A DNA stretch of 64,000 nt from an uncultured Spirochaetia bacterium (GTDB taxonomy: Bacteria > Spirochaetota > Spirochaetia > SZUA-6 > Bin103). The DNA lies in the NCBI GenBank assembly GCA_958296075.1, contig CATQHW010000004.1, positions 62,001 through 126,000 on the forward strand, read 5' to 3'. Position 1 is the first letter of the stretch. Each line of letters starts with the position of its first letter. This document shows, piece after piece, positions 10,844-20,400 of the stretch. Under the pieces are notes generated by a model, which saw only the letters and a program-made list of their open reading frames with translations, did not search any database and was not told the DNA's origin. The translations under genes were made by a program, and so were the position numbers.

Positions 10844-12733
10844 GACATCTGCCGGACCGGGCTGCTCATCGGCCGGCGGAATGGCCGGCGATCCTTCGGC
10901 TGACACCGGTTCAGGGCCGACCGGGAACTCCACGCCCCAGACCCAGCCTGTGCCGGGAATGTATTGGCCGGTGCGGATGCCGGTAATCTCATGTTCGGGG
11001 AGCGTGACGACCGCCAGGCACCGGCCGTCCAGGATCACGCCGTGATTCCAGAAGTCGAAGTCCAGGTTCTCGAAGCCGTGGCGCTTGCCGTAGGCGGAAT
11101 ACGCCGGGAACAGATGCAGGAAGAAACGCTCCCGCGTGTCCGCCGTCCTGCACGGCTCCCTGACGTAGGTGAGTCTTGCGCCATCGAGATAGACGTCGAA
11201 GGTCGACCTGACCACCGGCTCGCCCGCCACCGTCGCTCGATACATCTCTCGAATGAGGTAACGCAGGGCTTGGTGTGAGGTCCCGAAAGGAGCTGCGGAG
11301 GTCCGTTCGTTCCAGTCGTTCCATAAGGCGGTCAGGCGCGCCGCAGTGCCCGCTTCCGCCGCGATCAAGTCGCGCGTCTCTCCGGGGTCGGTGGACAGGT
11401 CGAACAGTCCTCCTCCCCCCCCTAATGCCCCTAATGCGCGCGCCGATGCCCTGCCGGTGGCGCCCGCCTCCCTCCCCCACGGGGTACTGACCAGTTTGGC
11501 ATCGGCCTTGCGCACCGCAAATCGGCCATCCTCGTTCCAGATCACCTTCCAGAACAGCGCCTCGTGCGGAACGCCGGACGCTTCCCCGCGCATGAAGGGA
11601 TCCAGATTCACGCCGTCGAGCGGGAGGTGGGCGGTGGCTTCGTCGCCGGCCAGAGCGAGCGCGGTGGCCGCGACGTCGAGGCTGATGACCATCGGCTCGA
11701 AGGTCGTTCCGCCGGACCAGCGGGCCGGCCAGGAGGCGGCGAAAGGTACGCGGATGCCGCCTTCGAACACGCTACCCTTGCCGTTCCGCAGCGGCCGGTT
11801 GTCGGCCCGGGACTTGAAAGTGTCGCCGCCGTTATCGCTCAGGAAGAAGGTGAGCGTGTTTTCCCAGCGTCCGGCGGCCTGCAGCGCCGCCACGATGCGG
11901 CCCACGTTGTGATCGAGGGAGTCGATCATCGCCAGGTATCTGCGCCGCTTCTCGTCATCGACGTGGCGATACTTGCGCACCGTCTCGGCGGGCGCCTGCA
12001 GCGGGACGTGCGGCGCGTTGTAGGAGAGGTACAGAAAGAACGGTTCTTCCCGGTCGGCGGCGACGAAGTCGATCGCCCGGTCGGTGAGGGCGTCGGTCAG
12101 GTAGCCGGAGAACCCGGAGGCGCCGCGGCCGTCGTTGAGCGGCAGCAGGTATTCCTGGAGCGGGGACTCGGTGACGTCGATGCGGAAGTAGTCGTGGCCG
12201 CTGCCGGTGAAGCCGTAGAAGTAGTCGAAGCCGCGGTTGAGCGGGTGGAACTCCGGCGCCGTGCCGAGATGCCATTTCCCCACGATGCCGGTGCGGTAGC
12301 CGGCCTCCCGGAGGTAGTCGGCGACGGTGCGTTCTTCCACCGGCAGGTGTTGGAGAACCTGGACGTCGCCGAACCGCGCCGGGTAACGGCCGGTCATGAG
12401 ACCCGCACGCGACGGAGCGCAGAGCGCGTGCGCCACGTACCCGTTGCTGAATATGACCCCTGCGCGCGCGAGCCGGTCGATGTGGGGCGTCTCGATCTCG
12501 GTCGCGCCCTGAAAGCTCACGTCGCGGTATCCCAGGTCGTCCGCCAGGATGACCAGGATATTCGGCCGCTCGTCGGTCACCCGCGCCGCACGTACCTGCG
12601 ATGACGCCGGCGACTGCCCGGCCAGGAGCAAGCCGCACGCCAGGACGAACGGCAGCCACGTCCGGCGACCCTGCCCACGAGGTCCCGGCGGGACGGCCCC
12701 GGAGACGCAGCCTGAGGTGGAAGAAGCCCTCAT
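10832..12733 (-). CDS. Exported sulfatase with extra C-terminal domain (copy 2)
   Basis: A 633-residue paralog of the sulfatase at 2906-4708. Metal ligands Asp65/Asp66 (ILADDLGY), the formylglycine motif CAPSRAGLMTG from Cys105, DNGG, and the shared C-terminal domain at about residues 507-605 are all present. Differences from copy 1: a five-residue insert (DVQVL) after ARFG; a low-complexity insert near residue 420 (EAGATGRASARALGALGGGG) containing an eight-base homopolymer at DNA level; and a new 28-residue tail rich in Pro and Glu, ending inside the 37-bp duplicated fragment. The middle of the gene is almost identical to copy 1, which suggests recent duplication or gene conversion. Confidence 0.9.
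   Translation of the reverse strand: MRASSTSGCVSGAVPPGPRGQGRRTWLPFVLACGLLLAGQSPASSQVRAARVTDERPNILVILADDLGYRDVSFQGATEIETPHIDRLARAGVIFSNGYVAHALCAPSRAGLMTGRYPARFGDVQVLQHLPVEERTVADYLREAGYRTGIVGKWHLGTAPEFHPLNRGFDYFYGFTGSGHDYFRIDVTESPLQEYLLPLNDGRGASGFSGYLTDALTDRAIDFVAADREEPFFLYLSYNAPHVPLQAPAETVRKYRHVDDEKRRRYLAMIDSLDHNVGRIVAALQAAGRWENTLTFFLSDNGGDTFKSRADNRPLRNGKGSVFEGGIRVPFAASWPARWSGGTTFEPMVISLDVAATALALAGDEATAHLPLDGVNLDPFMRGEASGVPHEALFWKVIWNEDGRFAVRKADAKLVSTPWGREAGATGRASARALGALGGGGGLFDLSTDPGETRDLIAAEAGTAARLTALWNDWNERTSAAPFGTSHQALRYLIREMYRATVAGEPVVRSTFDVYLDGARLTYVREPCRTADTRERFFLHLFPAYSAYGKRHGFENLDFDFWNHGVILDGRCLAVVTLPEHEITGIRTGQYIPGTGWVWGVEFPVGPEPVSAEGSPAIPPADEQPGPADVPER
11415..11422. repeat. C8 homopolymer inside sulfatase copy 2
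   Basis: Eight consecutive C on the plus strand (G on the coding strand) encode part of the GGGGG insert unique to copy 2. Slippage by one base would shift the frame and remove the C-terminal domain, so this is a possible contingency site. Confidence 0.6.
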
Positions 12734-12742
12734 GTCACGGCT

Positions 12743-12748
12743 ATTCTA
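12743..12748 (-). promoter_or_regulatory. -10 box of sulfatase copy 2 (leaderless arrangement)
   Basis: TAGAAT is 9 nt upstream of the ATG at 12733, as for sulfatase copy 1. The surrounding bases are conserved between the copies. Confidence 0.5.
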
Positions 12749-12795
12749 ACATGCCCGAATGACGCGGTGACACCGATCCGGTATCCTGGCGGGGC

Positions 12796-13430
12796 GTGAC
12801 GGACGCCGGGCAACCGCGCTATCTGCGCTATGAGAAGGCCGTCGCGCGCGACGTGCCGGCCGAGTCGCGGCCCGCCTTCAGTCTGGGCTGTGCGCCGCGG
12901 CTCGCGTGTTGGCGTTGGCGCGGCCCGTCGTCGAACATCTGCGCTCGCTCGACCGCGGACGATTTGCCGCCGGCGGATTCGCCGCAGTGCACGTCCGTCG
13001 GGGCAGTCGGCTGCGCGAGTATCCGTGCCTCCGCCGCCAAGCCTGCCGGCTGTATCCCGGCCGGCCGACCGAGCCGGCGAGGATTCGCACCCGCCTGCAG
13101 GCTGCCTGCGTCCGTGACGGCGCCGTGTTGTTCGTTCTCTCGGACGAGCGCGACGCGGCGTTCTGGAACCCGCTGCAGCGGCACTATCGAGTCTTCCGCG
13201 AAGTCGACTTTCCGGCATTGGCCGCCCTCTCGTCGCCGTCCGGCGAGCCGCTGCCGGACAATCATGCGGTCTATCAGGCGTCGCTGGAAGTGATGCGCAG
13301 CGCCTATCTGCGCATCGCACGGGCCATGCACGCTTTACTGGTGAGCGAACGAGAGTGGTGCAGGCCGTCTCGGCTGCTCCGCACGCGGCCGTGCAGACCG
13401 TCTCATGGTGCCGGCGCCGGCTGCGTTGAT
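12796..13430 (+). pseudogene. Fucosyltransferase-like (NodZ/O-FucT type) remnant
   Basis: After a frameshift near 12875 the plus strand reads RFAAGGFAAVHVRRGSRLRE, then VLFVLSDERDAAFWNPLQRH and later YQASLEVMRSAYLRIARAM. HVRRG and the S-DE-D-FW-PL segment resemble GT23/O-fucosyltransferase families. The preceding part is in another frame (YLRYEKAVARDVPAESR), and the end runs without a homologous continuation toward the ABC transporter. I read it as an inactivated glycosyltransferase truncated at both ends. The assignment rests on motif memory only. Confidence 0.4.
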
Positions 13431-13432
13431 CG

Positions 13433-15217
13433 CTACCTCGCCCCCACTACGCGGCCGGAGTCGAGCAAGACGACGCGGTCCGCCGCGTCCAGCAATGCCG
13501 GGCGGTGGGCGACGGCGATGATCGTCATGCGCCCGCGCAACGCCCGCAGCGCTGCGACCACGCCCCGTTCGGTCTGCGCGTCGAGTTGGCTGGTCGCTTC
13601 GTCCAGCACCAGCAGCGCCGGCTCGGCGAGCAGGGCGCGCGCCAAGGCGATGCGCTGCCGTTCGCCGCCCGACAGGCGCCCGCCGCGGTCGCCGGCCACG
13701 GTGTCGAGGCCGTGCCGCAGCGCCTTGACGAAGTCCTCCGCCGCCGCCGCGCGCAACGCCCGCCAGAGGTCGTCATCGGTCGCGCCCGGCCGCGCCCACG
13801 CGAGGTTCGCCCGGATCGTGTCGTGAAACAGGTACGGCTCCTGCGGCACGTACGCGGCGGAACGTCTCCAGGGGCGCCGATTCGCGTCGCCGAGCGGGCT
13901 GCCGTCCACCAGCACCGAGCCGCTCGTGGGTTCCAGCAGGCCGAGCAGGATGTCCGCCAGCGTGCTCTTGCCGGCGCCCGACGGCCCGGAGAGCGCCGTG
14001 ATCTCGCCGGCGGGGATGTCGAAGGTTACGCCGGTCAGCGCCGGGCGTCCGCCCTGCTCACCGTAGTCGAAGGAGACGGCGCGCACCGCCAGCCCTGCGT
14101 TCAGCGCCATAGGAGGCGGCTCATGCGCGCTTTCCCCGGAGCCGCGCCCGGCGTCTTCGGCGGCGCGCCGCAACGCCAGCAGCATCCCTTGGGCGTGATG
14201 GTAGGCCGGCAGCGTATTGGCAAGCTCGTGCGCGCTTTGCTGCAGATTCACCAGCGCGAACATCACGCGCGCGAAGATCGCCACCAGGACGGCGAGCTCG
14301 GGCAGCGCCAATCCGGCTTCGACGACGGTAAACCACGCCACTCCCGCCAGCGCGACGGCGGTGCCCAGGTTGAGCGTCGCCCGCGCCGTCGCGCCGGCCG
14401 TCGTGGCGGCCAGTTGCCGCCGGCGCGCGGCCGCGACCGCCGCGTCGAAGCGGTGCACGTGGACCCGTTCCGAGGTGAAGCTCTTGGCCAGCTTCAGGCC
14501 TACCAGAAAGTCCAGCACGTGGGCGAAGATGACGCGGTTCACGCCGGTGAGTTGATCGCCCAGGACCCGCGAACGCCGCAGCAGCGGTCCCGTCAGCGCC
14601 AGGAACAGGGCGCCCGCCGCCAGCGCCACCGCAGAGACCGGAGGCGAGATGAGCACGGCGACCGCCAACTGCGTCACCGCCAGCAAGCCGGCCGAGGTCA
14701 CCTTTACGAGGTGGGCGGCCGCTTGGCCGACGCGGTGCACGTCGCCCGTCAGTACGTGCTGGAGGTCCGACTGCCGCTGGCCGGCGAGGGAGCGCCACTT
14801 CGCCCGCGCCACCGCAGCGTGCAGCGTCACGCGGAATCGATGGACGAAGTCGAGCCGCATCCTGGCGAGCAGCACGTCTCGTTGCCAGACGGTCGCCGCG
14901 CGGACGGCGGCGAGCGCAACGAAGCCCCCGAGCGCCGCCGGCAGGGCCAGCTCCGCCCCCACGGCATCCGCCAAGCCGGCCATCAACTCCGCGATCCGGT
15001 CCTGCCGGTCGTCCGCCGCGCCGGCGCCGGCCGCGTGCAGCAGCGGAATGAGCAGGAGGAAGCCGAACGCTTCGGTGGCGCTCGACCCGAGATGCAGCAG
15101 CACCGCCAGCGCGGCGGTGTGCGGCCGGTAGGCGGCGAGCGCCCGCGCCAACGGTCCCGCGCCGCGGAAGCCGTTCAGCCACCCGCGCGGCCGCGCCGGC
15201 GCGCTACCGGGGGCCAT
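13433..15217 (-). CDS. ABC exporter, fused permease and ATPase (MsbA-like)
   Basis: A 594-residue half transporter. The N-terminal ~330 residues are a six-helix ABC exporter domain. The nucleotide-binding domain follows from about residue 375, with Walker A GPSGAGKST, Q-loop YVPQEPYLF, signature LSGGERQRIALARALL, Walker B LLVLDEATSQLD and H-loop VAHR. It works as a homodimer in the inner membrane. The gene starts 27 bp after the GT2 stop on the same strand, so it probably exports a glycan or glycolipid made by that enzyme. Substrate unknown. Confidence 0.88.
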   Translation of the reverse strand: MAPGSAPARPRGWLNGFRGAGPLARALAAYRPHTAALAVLLHLGSSATEAFGFLLLIPLLHAAGAGAADDRQDRIAELMAGLADAVGAELALPAALGGFVALAAVRAATVWQRDVLLARMRLDFVHRFRVTLHAAVARAKWRSLAGQRQSDLQHVLTGDVHRVGQAAAHLVKVTSAGLLAVTQLAVAVLISPPVSAVALAAGALFLALTGPLLRRSRVLGDQLTGVNRVIFAHVLDFLVGLKLAKSFTSERVHVHRFDAAVAAARRRQLAATTAGATARATLNLGTAVALAGVAWFTVVEAGLALPELAVLVAIFARVMFALVNLQQSAHELANTLPAYHHAQGMLLALRRAAEDAGRGSGESAHEPPPMALNAGLAVRAVSFDYGEQGGRPALTGVTFDIPAGEITALSGPSGAGKSTLADILLGLLEPTSGSVLVDGSPLGDANRRPWRRSAAYVPQEPYLFHDTIRANLAWARPGATDDDLWRALRAAAAEDFVKALRHGLDTVAGDRGGRLSGGERQRIALARALLAEPALLVLDEATSQLDAQTERGVVAALRALRGRMTIIAVAHRPALLDAADRVVLLDSGRVVGAR

Positions 15218-15244
15218 CGCTCGAGCGACGGGGCGAAGTGAACT

Positions 15245-16678
15245 TCATCTCCGCACCCGTTCGAGCAGGCGGCGCCAGCGGGCCGCGGAAGCGCCGCCCG
15301 GCGGCGCGGCGGGCGTGAGCTTCAGCCTGGCGGGCGCGATCTCCCGGACGTCGCCGAAATCCGCCGGGACGCCGCCCGCTCGCCGCGCCCGATGCAGCGC
15401 CCACGCCCGGACGATCGACACGCGCGTGCCGTCCGGCAGGGACGAGGCGGCAAGGACCGCGCTGCCGAGGCGCGCGTACAGGCGGGGCACCAAGTCCTTC
15501 GCCAGCGCGGTGGCGGGGAGCGTCACGTGGAACGGCGCCGCGGGGAACTCGTCCAGGGCGGAGCAAGCCGGCGCGACGCGCACCCGCGGGTCCGGATCGA
15601 AGGCGTCGTGGAGCCATTCCAGCCGCTCCGCGTCGCGGCTGCCGTCGAGTTCGATGCGCACCACCAGATCATGCTCGCGGCCGGCCAGGACGCTCCCGAC
15701 CGCGGCGGCCACCTGCTCGACCGGACCGCGGGCGGCCTCGATGGTGACCACGTAGCGGGGCACCGCGTAGCTGCGCCCGGGGGCCGGGCGGCGGAAGCGG
15801 GGGTGGGCGATCAGGTGGGCTGCCTTTTCGCGCAGGAACCGGAGATTGCGCGCCTTCGCCGCTCTGTCTTCGGCCCAGCGGCCCTGGTGCCAGGCGAACG
15901 CGGCGCGGACCGGCACGAGCAATCCGCCGCGGGTGTAGGCCCGGTACGCGAATTCCTGGTCCTCGAAACCCCACCGCACGAACGATTCGTCGCTGCCGCC
16001 CACCTCCTGATAGAACTCCCGGCTGATGCCGAAATTTGCCCCGACCACGACGTGGAAGAGGTCGTCCGTACGCGCCGTCATGTCGCGCGTCCGCCGCATG
16101 TGCTCTTCGACCCAGGGCGGGTCGAACGGGCGGTCCGCGAACAGCTCCCGCAGCGTGCCGGGCCGGCGCCGGATCGTCTCCGCGCCGACGTCGTCCACCG
16201 CGACGTGGACGCGGAACCCGACGGTCAGGACGTCGGCGACGGCGTGGTGCCAGCGGGCGTGCGCCGCCATCCAGCCCGCCTCGGCCAGCATGTCGCTTTC
16301 CAGGCACAGAATGATGCCGTGGGCGGCTGCCCATACCCCGGTATTGCGCGCGCGCGGGTTTTCGAACCGGTTTCCGCACCGCTCCCGGCGCACCACGCGG
16401 ACGTTCAATGGCGACCGGGGCGGCGCCAGCGGCGGCTCCGACCCGTCGTCGACGATCACCACCTCGAACAGGTCGCGCGGGTAGGTCTGGCACTCCAGCG
16501 CCGCCAGGCTCCGCGCCAGCATCGCCGCCGGCTTCCGATAGCAGGACATGACCACGCTGACCGGCAGCGAGGGGACGAACTCCTCCGGCGGCGGCAGCGA
16601 GACTTGGCGCCAGTCGTTATACCGGACGCGCGCCGGCTTGGGGACCGCCGCACGCCCCCGCCGATCGCAAGGATGCAT
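15245..16678 (-). CDS. Glycosyltransferase family 2 protein
   Basis: A 477-residue protein with a GT-A fold: SVVMSCYRKPAAMLARSL, then VVIVDDGSEPPL, a metal-binding LCLESDMLAEAGW and a GFEDQEFAYRAY segment typical of polypeptide-GalNAc/chondroitin-type GT2 enzymes. A C-terminal region of about 150 residues has no recognised fold. ATG at 16678 is preferred over an upstream in-frame start at 16750, because a promoter sits directly before it and the longer form would overlap the divergent gene. First gene of a two-gene unit with the ABC exporter. Confidence 0.8.
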   Translation of the reverse strand: MHPCDRRGRAAVPKPARVRYNDWRQVSLPPPEEFVPSLPVSVVMSCYRKPAAMLARSLAALECQTYPRDLFEVVIVDDGSEPPLAPPRSPLNVRVVRRERCGNRFENPRARNTGVWAAAHGIILCLESDMLAEAGWMAAHARWHHAVADVLTVGFRVHVAVDDVGAETIRRRPGTLRELFADRPFDPPWVEEHMRRTRDMTARTDDLFHVVVGANFGISREFYQEVGGSDESFVRWGFEDQEFAYRAYTRGGLLVPVRAAFAWHQGRWAEDRAAKARNLRFLREKAAHLIAHPRFRRPAPGRSYAVPRYVVTIEAARGPVEQVAAAVGSVLAGREHDLVVRIELDGSRDAERLEWLHDAFDPDPRVRVAPACSALDEFPAAPFHVTLPATALAKDLVPRLYARLGSAVLAASSLPDGTRVSIVRAWALHRARRAGGVPADFGDVREIAPARLKLTPAAPPGGASAARWRRLLERVRR

Positions 16679-16688
16679 TACGCTTGAT

Positions 16689-16717
16689 GGTATAGTACCC
16701 GACCGAGGCGGTGGCAA
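16689..16717 (-). promoter_or_regulatory. Promoter of the GT2-ABC unit
   Basis: TTGCCA (16712-16717) and TATACC (16689-16694), minus strand, are spaced by 17 bp. The -10 box ends 10 nt before the ATG, predicting a leaderless message. On the plus strand the same bases offer TATAGT (16691-16696), a possible -10 for the divergent sulfotransferase. Confidence 0.5.
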
Positions 16718-16739
16718 GGCGCCGCGCCGGGGAGCGGAT

Positions 16740-17504
16740 ATGAGCATCATCTCACATCGTCACAAGTTCATATTCGTGTGTCCGCGCAAGGTTGCCACTA
16801 CCAGCATCCTGGCATCGCTGTCACCGCTGTGCGCGGCGGAAGACGTCATCGTTGGCGACCCCTGGGCCAAGGTCGTCTCCGCGGTCGATGATGACGGTCT
16901 CCGCATGGCTCCATCGCGCAATGCGCACGAGTTTACCGGCGCCAGCCTGCCGGGAGGGCGTCATATCCTGCCGGCGACGATTCGTCAGACCGTGACGGCC
17001 GGCGAGTGGGACGACTACTTCAAGTTTACCGTGGTCAGGAATCCGTGGGACTGGTTCGTATCGCTGTACTGCTGGAAGATACGCGCCGATTGGCCGGCGT
17101 ATCGGCGGGGATGGAAATGGTCCGATCACCGCTCGCTGCGCGCCTTTCTGCGTACCCATTACCGGCTGTACCGATCGTTGCCGAATTACGCGCTCGGCCG
17201 CCATCGTCAGCACATCGAGTTCATCCTGAAGCGAGGATGGTTCGCCCGGTTCATGGGCGACCTGCCGGGGTTCTATTTCCTCGACGGCCGCCGGTACGCG
17301 GATTACTACATCCGCTTCGAGCATCTGCAACGGGACTACGACGAAGTCTGCCGCCTGCTGCAATTTCCCCGGCGGCGCCTGCCGCGAGAGAACCGGCTGC
17401 GGGATGGTAACGAAGATTACCGCGCTTACTACACCGACTGGTCCCGGGCGCGCGTCGCCCGCGAGCTCCAGCGGATCATAGCTGGGTTCGGGTACCGTTT
17501 CTGA
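16740..17504 (+). CDS. Sulfotransferase family 2 protein
   Basis: A 254-residue cytosolic PAPS-dependent sulfotransferase. The 5'-phosphosulfate loop is CPRKVATTSILASL and the 3'-phosphate region FTVVRNPWDWFVSLYCW. ATG at 16740 has GGGGAG upstream. A longer frame upstream exists but overlaps the divergent GT2 promoter. It lies between GT2/ABC genes and a sugar-modifying oxidoreductase, consistent with sulfation of a surface glycan. Confidence 0.8.
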   Translation: MSIISHRHKFIFVCPRKVATTSILASLSPLCAAEDVIVGDPWAKVVSAVDDDGLRMAPSRNAHEFTGASLPGGRHILPATIRQTVTAGEWDDYFKFTVVRNPWDWFVSLYCWKIRADWPAYRRGWKWSDHRSLRAFLRTHYRLYRSLPNYALGRHRQHIEFILKRGWFARFMGDLPGFYFLDGRRYADYYIRFEHLQRDYDEVCRLLQFPRRRLPRENRLRDGNEDYRAYYTDWSRARVARELQRIIAGFGYRF

Positions 17505-17540
17505 ACGCCGGGCCGGCGCCGCGGCCATCCGCCGGTCGAC

Positions 17541-19811
17541 TTACCGGCAGCCGCGCGCCCACTCGAGATACCGCGCGGTGAGCTCCATGCCGCGGTCCAG
17601 GTCGAATTCCGGTTCGTAGCCAAGCAGACGGCGCGCCTTGTCGATCCGCACCGGACAGCGGGCTGCGTACAGGTCGAGAAGCCTCTGCGGCGGCAGGAAG
17701 TCGTCAGCCGCCGCAGAGGTCCGCGAAGATGCCGCGCCCCCCTCGTAGAACCGCCCCTCGTAGAAGGACTTGGCCGCGGCCTTGCCGCGCTCGCCCAGTC
17801 GCCGGTAGACGGCCCGATGAAGCGCGTCGCGCAGCGGGCGCAGCGGGCGGCAGCCGAGCATGCGCTTGGGAGTGGGGAGGGCCGCCAGTCGGTTCATGCG
17901 TCGGTTCCGGCGGTCTATCTCGTCGTATGCGATCAGGCGGACCGCGTCATTGCGGGCGAGCGCTTGCGCATAGGCGCGATAGAATTCGTACCACGTCGGG
18001 TGCTCGGGACCGGAGACGAGGAAGGATTCGCCGGCCGCTTCGTCGCGCCGCGCGGCCAGGATGAGCGCCCGGACCACGTCGTCGACGTAGACGGCATTGC
18101 AGATCCCGTCGCCGGGCGCCGGCAATATCACGACGCCGTCGAGCAGTATGGCGGCCGGACGTTCCGTCCAGTATCCGCTGAAGGGACCGTACACGATGGT
18201 CGGTTGGATGATCGCCGCGTCGATGCCGCCGGCCCGGATCATGCGCATGAGCTCGCGTTGCGCCGTGAACTTGTCGTTCCGGGGATGGCGTCCGATCGGG
18301 CTCGCTTCGGTCAGCGGGCCGTCCGGCAACGGCTCGTAGACGGACAGGGAACTGACGTGGACCAGCCGGCGCACGCCGGCCCGAATGCAGGCCCCGGCGA
18401 TCGCCCTGACGCCTGCTTCGTTGGCTTGCGGCGCATGGATGTCCCGCGCCAGATGAAACACCGTATCGCAGCCCTCCACCAGGCGGTCGGCCGCGCCGGC
18501 GGGACCGTTCCGGCCGGCCAGGTCGAAGCGGCGCAGGTCGACCGCAGCGGCCGGAAAGCGCGCGATGCGGGCGGCGTGCCGGAACGTGCGGACCGCGGCC
18601 CGGACGCTCGCCCCTTCCGCGAAGACCAGTCGTTCGACGAGCCGCCCGCCGATGAACCCGCTCGCCCCGGTGACCAGCGCCCGCCGGCCGCGCAGATGTC
18701 CGGCGCGCGCCTGTCCGTCGCGCGCCGCGCGGCTGCTTCCGGTCCACGACTGGCGCAGCGGGCGGCGGTTACGGTAGGCATCGACTATGAGGTCGATCGC
18801 CGGCACGGCCGAAGCGCCGGTAACGAACGGTTCCGTGCCGGTGCGGATGGAACGCAACCAGTCCTCCAGTTCCCGTTCGAACATGTCCTCGTGCAGGCGT
18901 TCGGCGGGCATCCCGGCGCCGGTGCGCCCGTCGAGCTCAAATGCGGCCAGGCTCATCGGGCGGGCGGAAACGATGGCGTTGCGGTGCAGCGCCACCTCGA
19001 TGCGCCCGCGGCTGCCGGTGATGATCGCGGTGTTGCGGAGGGTGCGCGAGCAGCTCAATTCCACGGTGCCGGCGGCGCCGTTCCGCAGCGCGATTTCGAG
19101 CAGCGCTTCGCCTTCGACGCCGCCCAGCGAATCGTCCCGGTAGCTGACGAGCCGCGCCCCGCCGAGCCAATAGAGGAGCACGTCGAGCGTGTGGGAGCCG
19201 ATGGTCAGCAGCACGCCGCCGCCCGCCGACTTCGCGTCCCAGGACGCCGGCGAGTACAGCCCGGTGCCGGCGGCAGCGCGGACGGCCGCCAGGCGCCCGC
19301 CGGTCGGCCGGTGGAAGTTTACCCCCTCCCGGACGTCGCAACCGGTGATGTCGCCGAGCGCGCCGCTGTCCAGCAGCGCCTTGACCCAGCGATTGACGAA
19401 CAGGAAGCGGCGCATGTGACCGACCGCCAGACGGACCGACCTGGCCGCCGCCGTCTTCACCATGGCCCGGGCATCCTCCCGCGAGGTCGCCAGGGGCTTC
19501 TCGACGAATACGTGGATGCCGCTCTCCAGCAGGGGCAGGGCCACGCGCGCGTGCGCCGCCGCGTAGGTCGCTACCAGCGCCGCCTCGACTTCGCCCGCGC
19601 GGAGTTCGGCGGCGTCGCCGGCCACGCCGGGCACGCGGTAGCGCCGGGCCAGCTCCGTCGTACGGTCCGTCCGGGGGTCGACCAGCACGTGCGGCCGCCA
19701 GCCGAGTTGCGCCAACGCCGGCAGATGGCGGTCGGCTGCGACGCCGCCGCAGCCGATGACCGCGAGGCGGGGGTAGTGCCGGCGGCGCGGTGTCCGGCCG
19801 AAAGCTCGCAT
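17541..19811 (-). CDS. Fusion of Gfo/Idh/MocA oxidoreductase and NAD-dependent epimerase/dehydratase
   Basis: A 756-residue two-domain protein. Residues 1-350 are a Gfo/Idh/MocA sugar dehydrogenase: Rossmann motif VIGCGGVAADRH, then VEKPLATS and a substrate domain with GSHTLDVLLYWLGG. Residues about 375-756 are an extended SDR: VTGASGFIGGRLVERL, HVSSLSVYEPLPDG and VYVDDVVRAL. The expected Tyr-x-x-x-Lys after the Ser site is not seen; the region reads NDKFTAQREL, so the second domain may have altered chemistry. The fusion implies two consecutive steps on one nucleotide sugar or lipid-linked sugar. It converges with the sulfotransferase and diverges from the arylsulfotransferase remnant. Confidence 0.8.
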   Translation of the reverse strand: MRAFGRTPRRRHYPRLAVIGCGGVAADRHLPALAQLGWRPHVLVDPRTDRTTELARRYRVPGVAGDAAELRAGEVEAALVATYAAAHARVALPLLESGIHVFVEKPLATSREDARAMVKTAAARSVRLAVGHMRRFLFVNRWVKALLDSGALGDITGCDVREGVNFHRPTGGRLAAVRAAAGTGLYSPASWDAKSAGGGVLLTIGSHTLDVLLYWLGGARLVSYRDDSLGGVEGEALLEIALRNGAAGTVELSCSRTLRNTAIITGSRGRIEVALHRNAIVSARPMSLAAFELDGRTGAGMPAERLHEDMFERELEDWLRSIRTGTEPFVTGASAVPAIDLIVDAYRNRRPLRQSWTGSSRAARDGQARAGHLRGRRALVTGASGFIGGRLVERLVFAEGASVRAAVRTFRHAARIARFPAAAVDLRRFDLAGRNGPAGAADRLVEGCDTVFHLARDIHAPQANEAGVRAIAGACIRAGVRRLVHVSSLSVYEPLPDGPLTEASPIGRHPRNDKFTAQRELMRMIRAGGIDAAIIQPTIVYGPFSGYWTERPAAILLDGVVILPAPGDGICNAVYVDDVVRALILAARRDEAAGESFLVSGPEHPTWYEFYRAYAQALARNDAVRLIAYDEIDRRNRRMNRLAALPTPKRMLGCRPLRPLRDALHRAVYRRLGERGKAAAKSFYEGRFYEGGAASSRTSAAADDFLPPQRLLDLYAARCPVRIDKARRLLGYEPEFDLDRGMELTARYLEWARGCR

Positions 19812-19850
19812 ACGCTCGCGCGAATACTACCGTGATACCGTTGACATGAC

Positions 19851-20400
19851 ATGCATTCGCTACGGTCGTTCTCGACGGCGCTCCGCAGGCGCCTGACTCT
19901 CGGCCGCTGGTCGCGTGGAGCGTGTTCCTTGGCGCGCCGTTACCGGCGGCGGCGGACGATGCAGCCGGCGTCATGCGGCACGGCGCGTCGGTCAGCGCGA
20001 CCAACGCGCTCATCGCCGAGGTGCGGGTATGGCTGGCGCGCGCGGCGTGGGTGTTCGTCGAGTACGACAACCCGCAGGCGGGCCGGTACCGCACGGCGTT
20101 GAGCGAGCCGGGCGCGGCGCACGCGATCCCGATCGTCAGGCTGCGCCCGGAGACGACGTACGACTACACGATCTTCGTGGTGGAAGGCGGGGCTGCGGCC
20201 GCCGGGCCGGGCGGCAGCTTCACTACCGGACCGCTTCCGCCGCCGCTGGCCGCCTTACGTATGAAGGTGACCGGCAGAAGTTTTCAGCGCCTCATCCTGT
20301 CCAACTACCGGCGCAGCGATGGGCAAGGATACTTCGTCTTGTGGGATGAAGTGGGCGGAACCGTCTGGTACTATGACGAGCTAGCTCAAGCCGGCCCCAT
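19851..20400 (+). pseudogene. Arylsulfotransferase (ASST) N-terminal remnant
   Basis: ATG at 19851 opens MHSLRSFSTALRRRLTL. A frameshift near 19898 then leads to a signal-peptide-like LVAWSVFLGAPLPAAADD in another frame, followed by a fibronectin-like domain (VRLRPETTYDYTIFVVEGG, FTTGPLPPPLAALR) and GTVWYYDE. This matches the N-terminal domain of ASST-type exported arylsulfotransferases; the six-bladed catalytic domain is missing. The remnant runs into the convergent 3' end of surE. Another lost sulfate-metabolism gene in this region. Confidence 0.5.
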
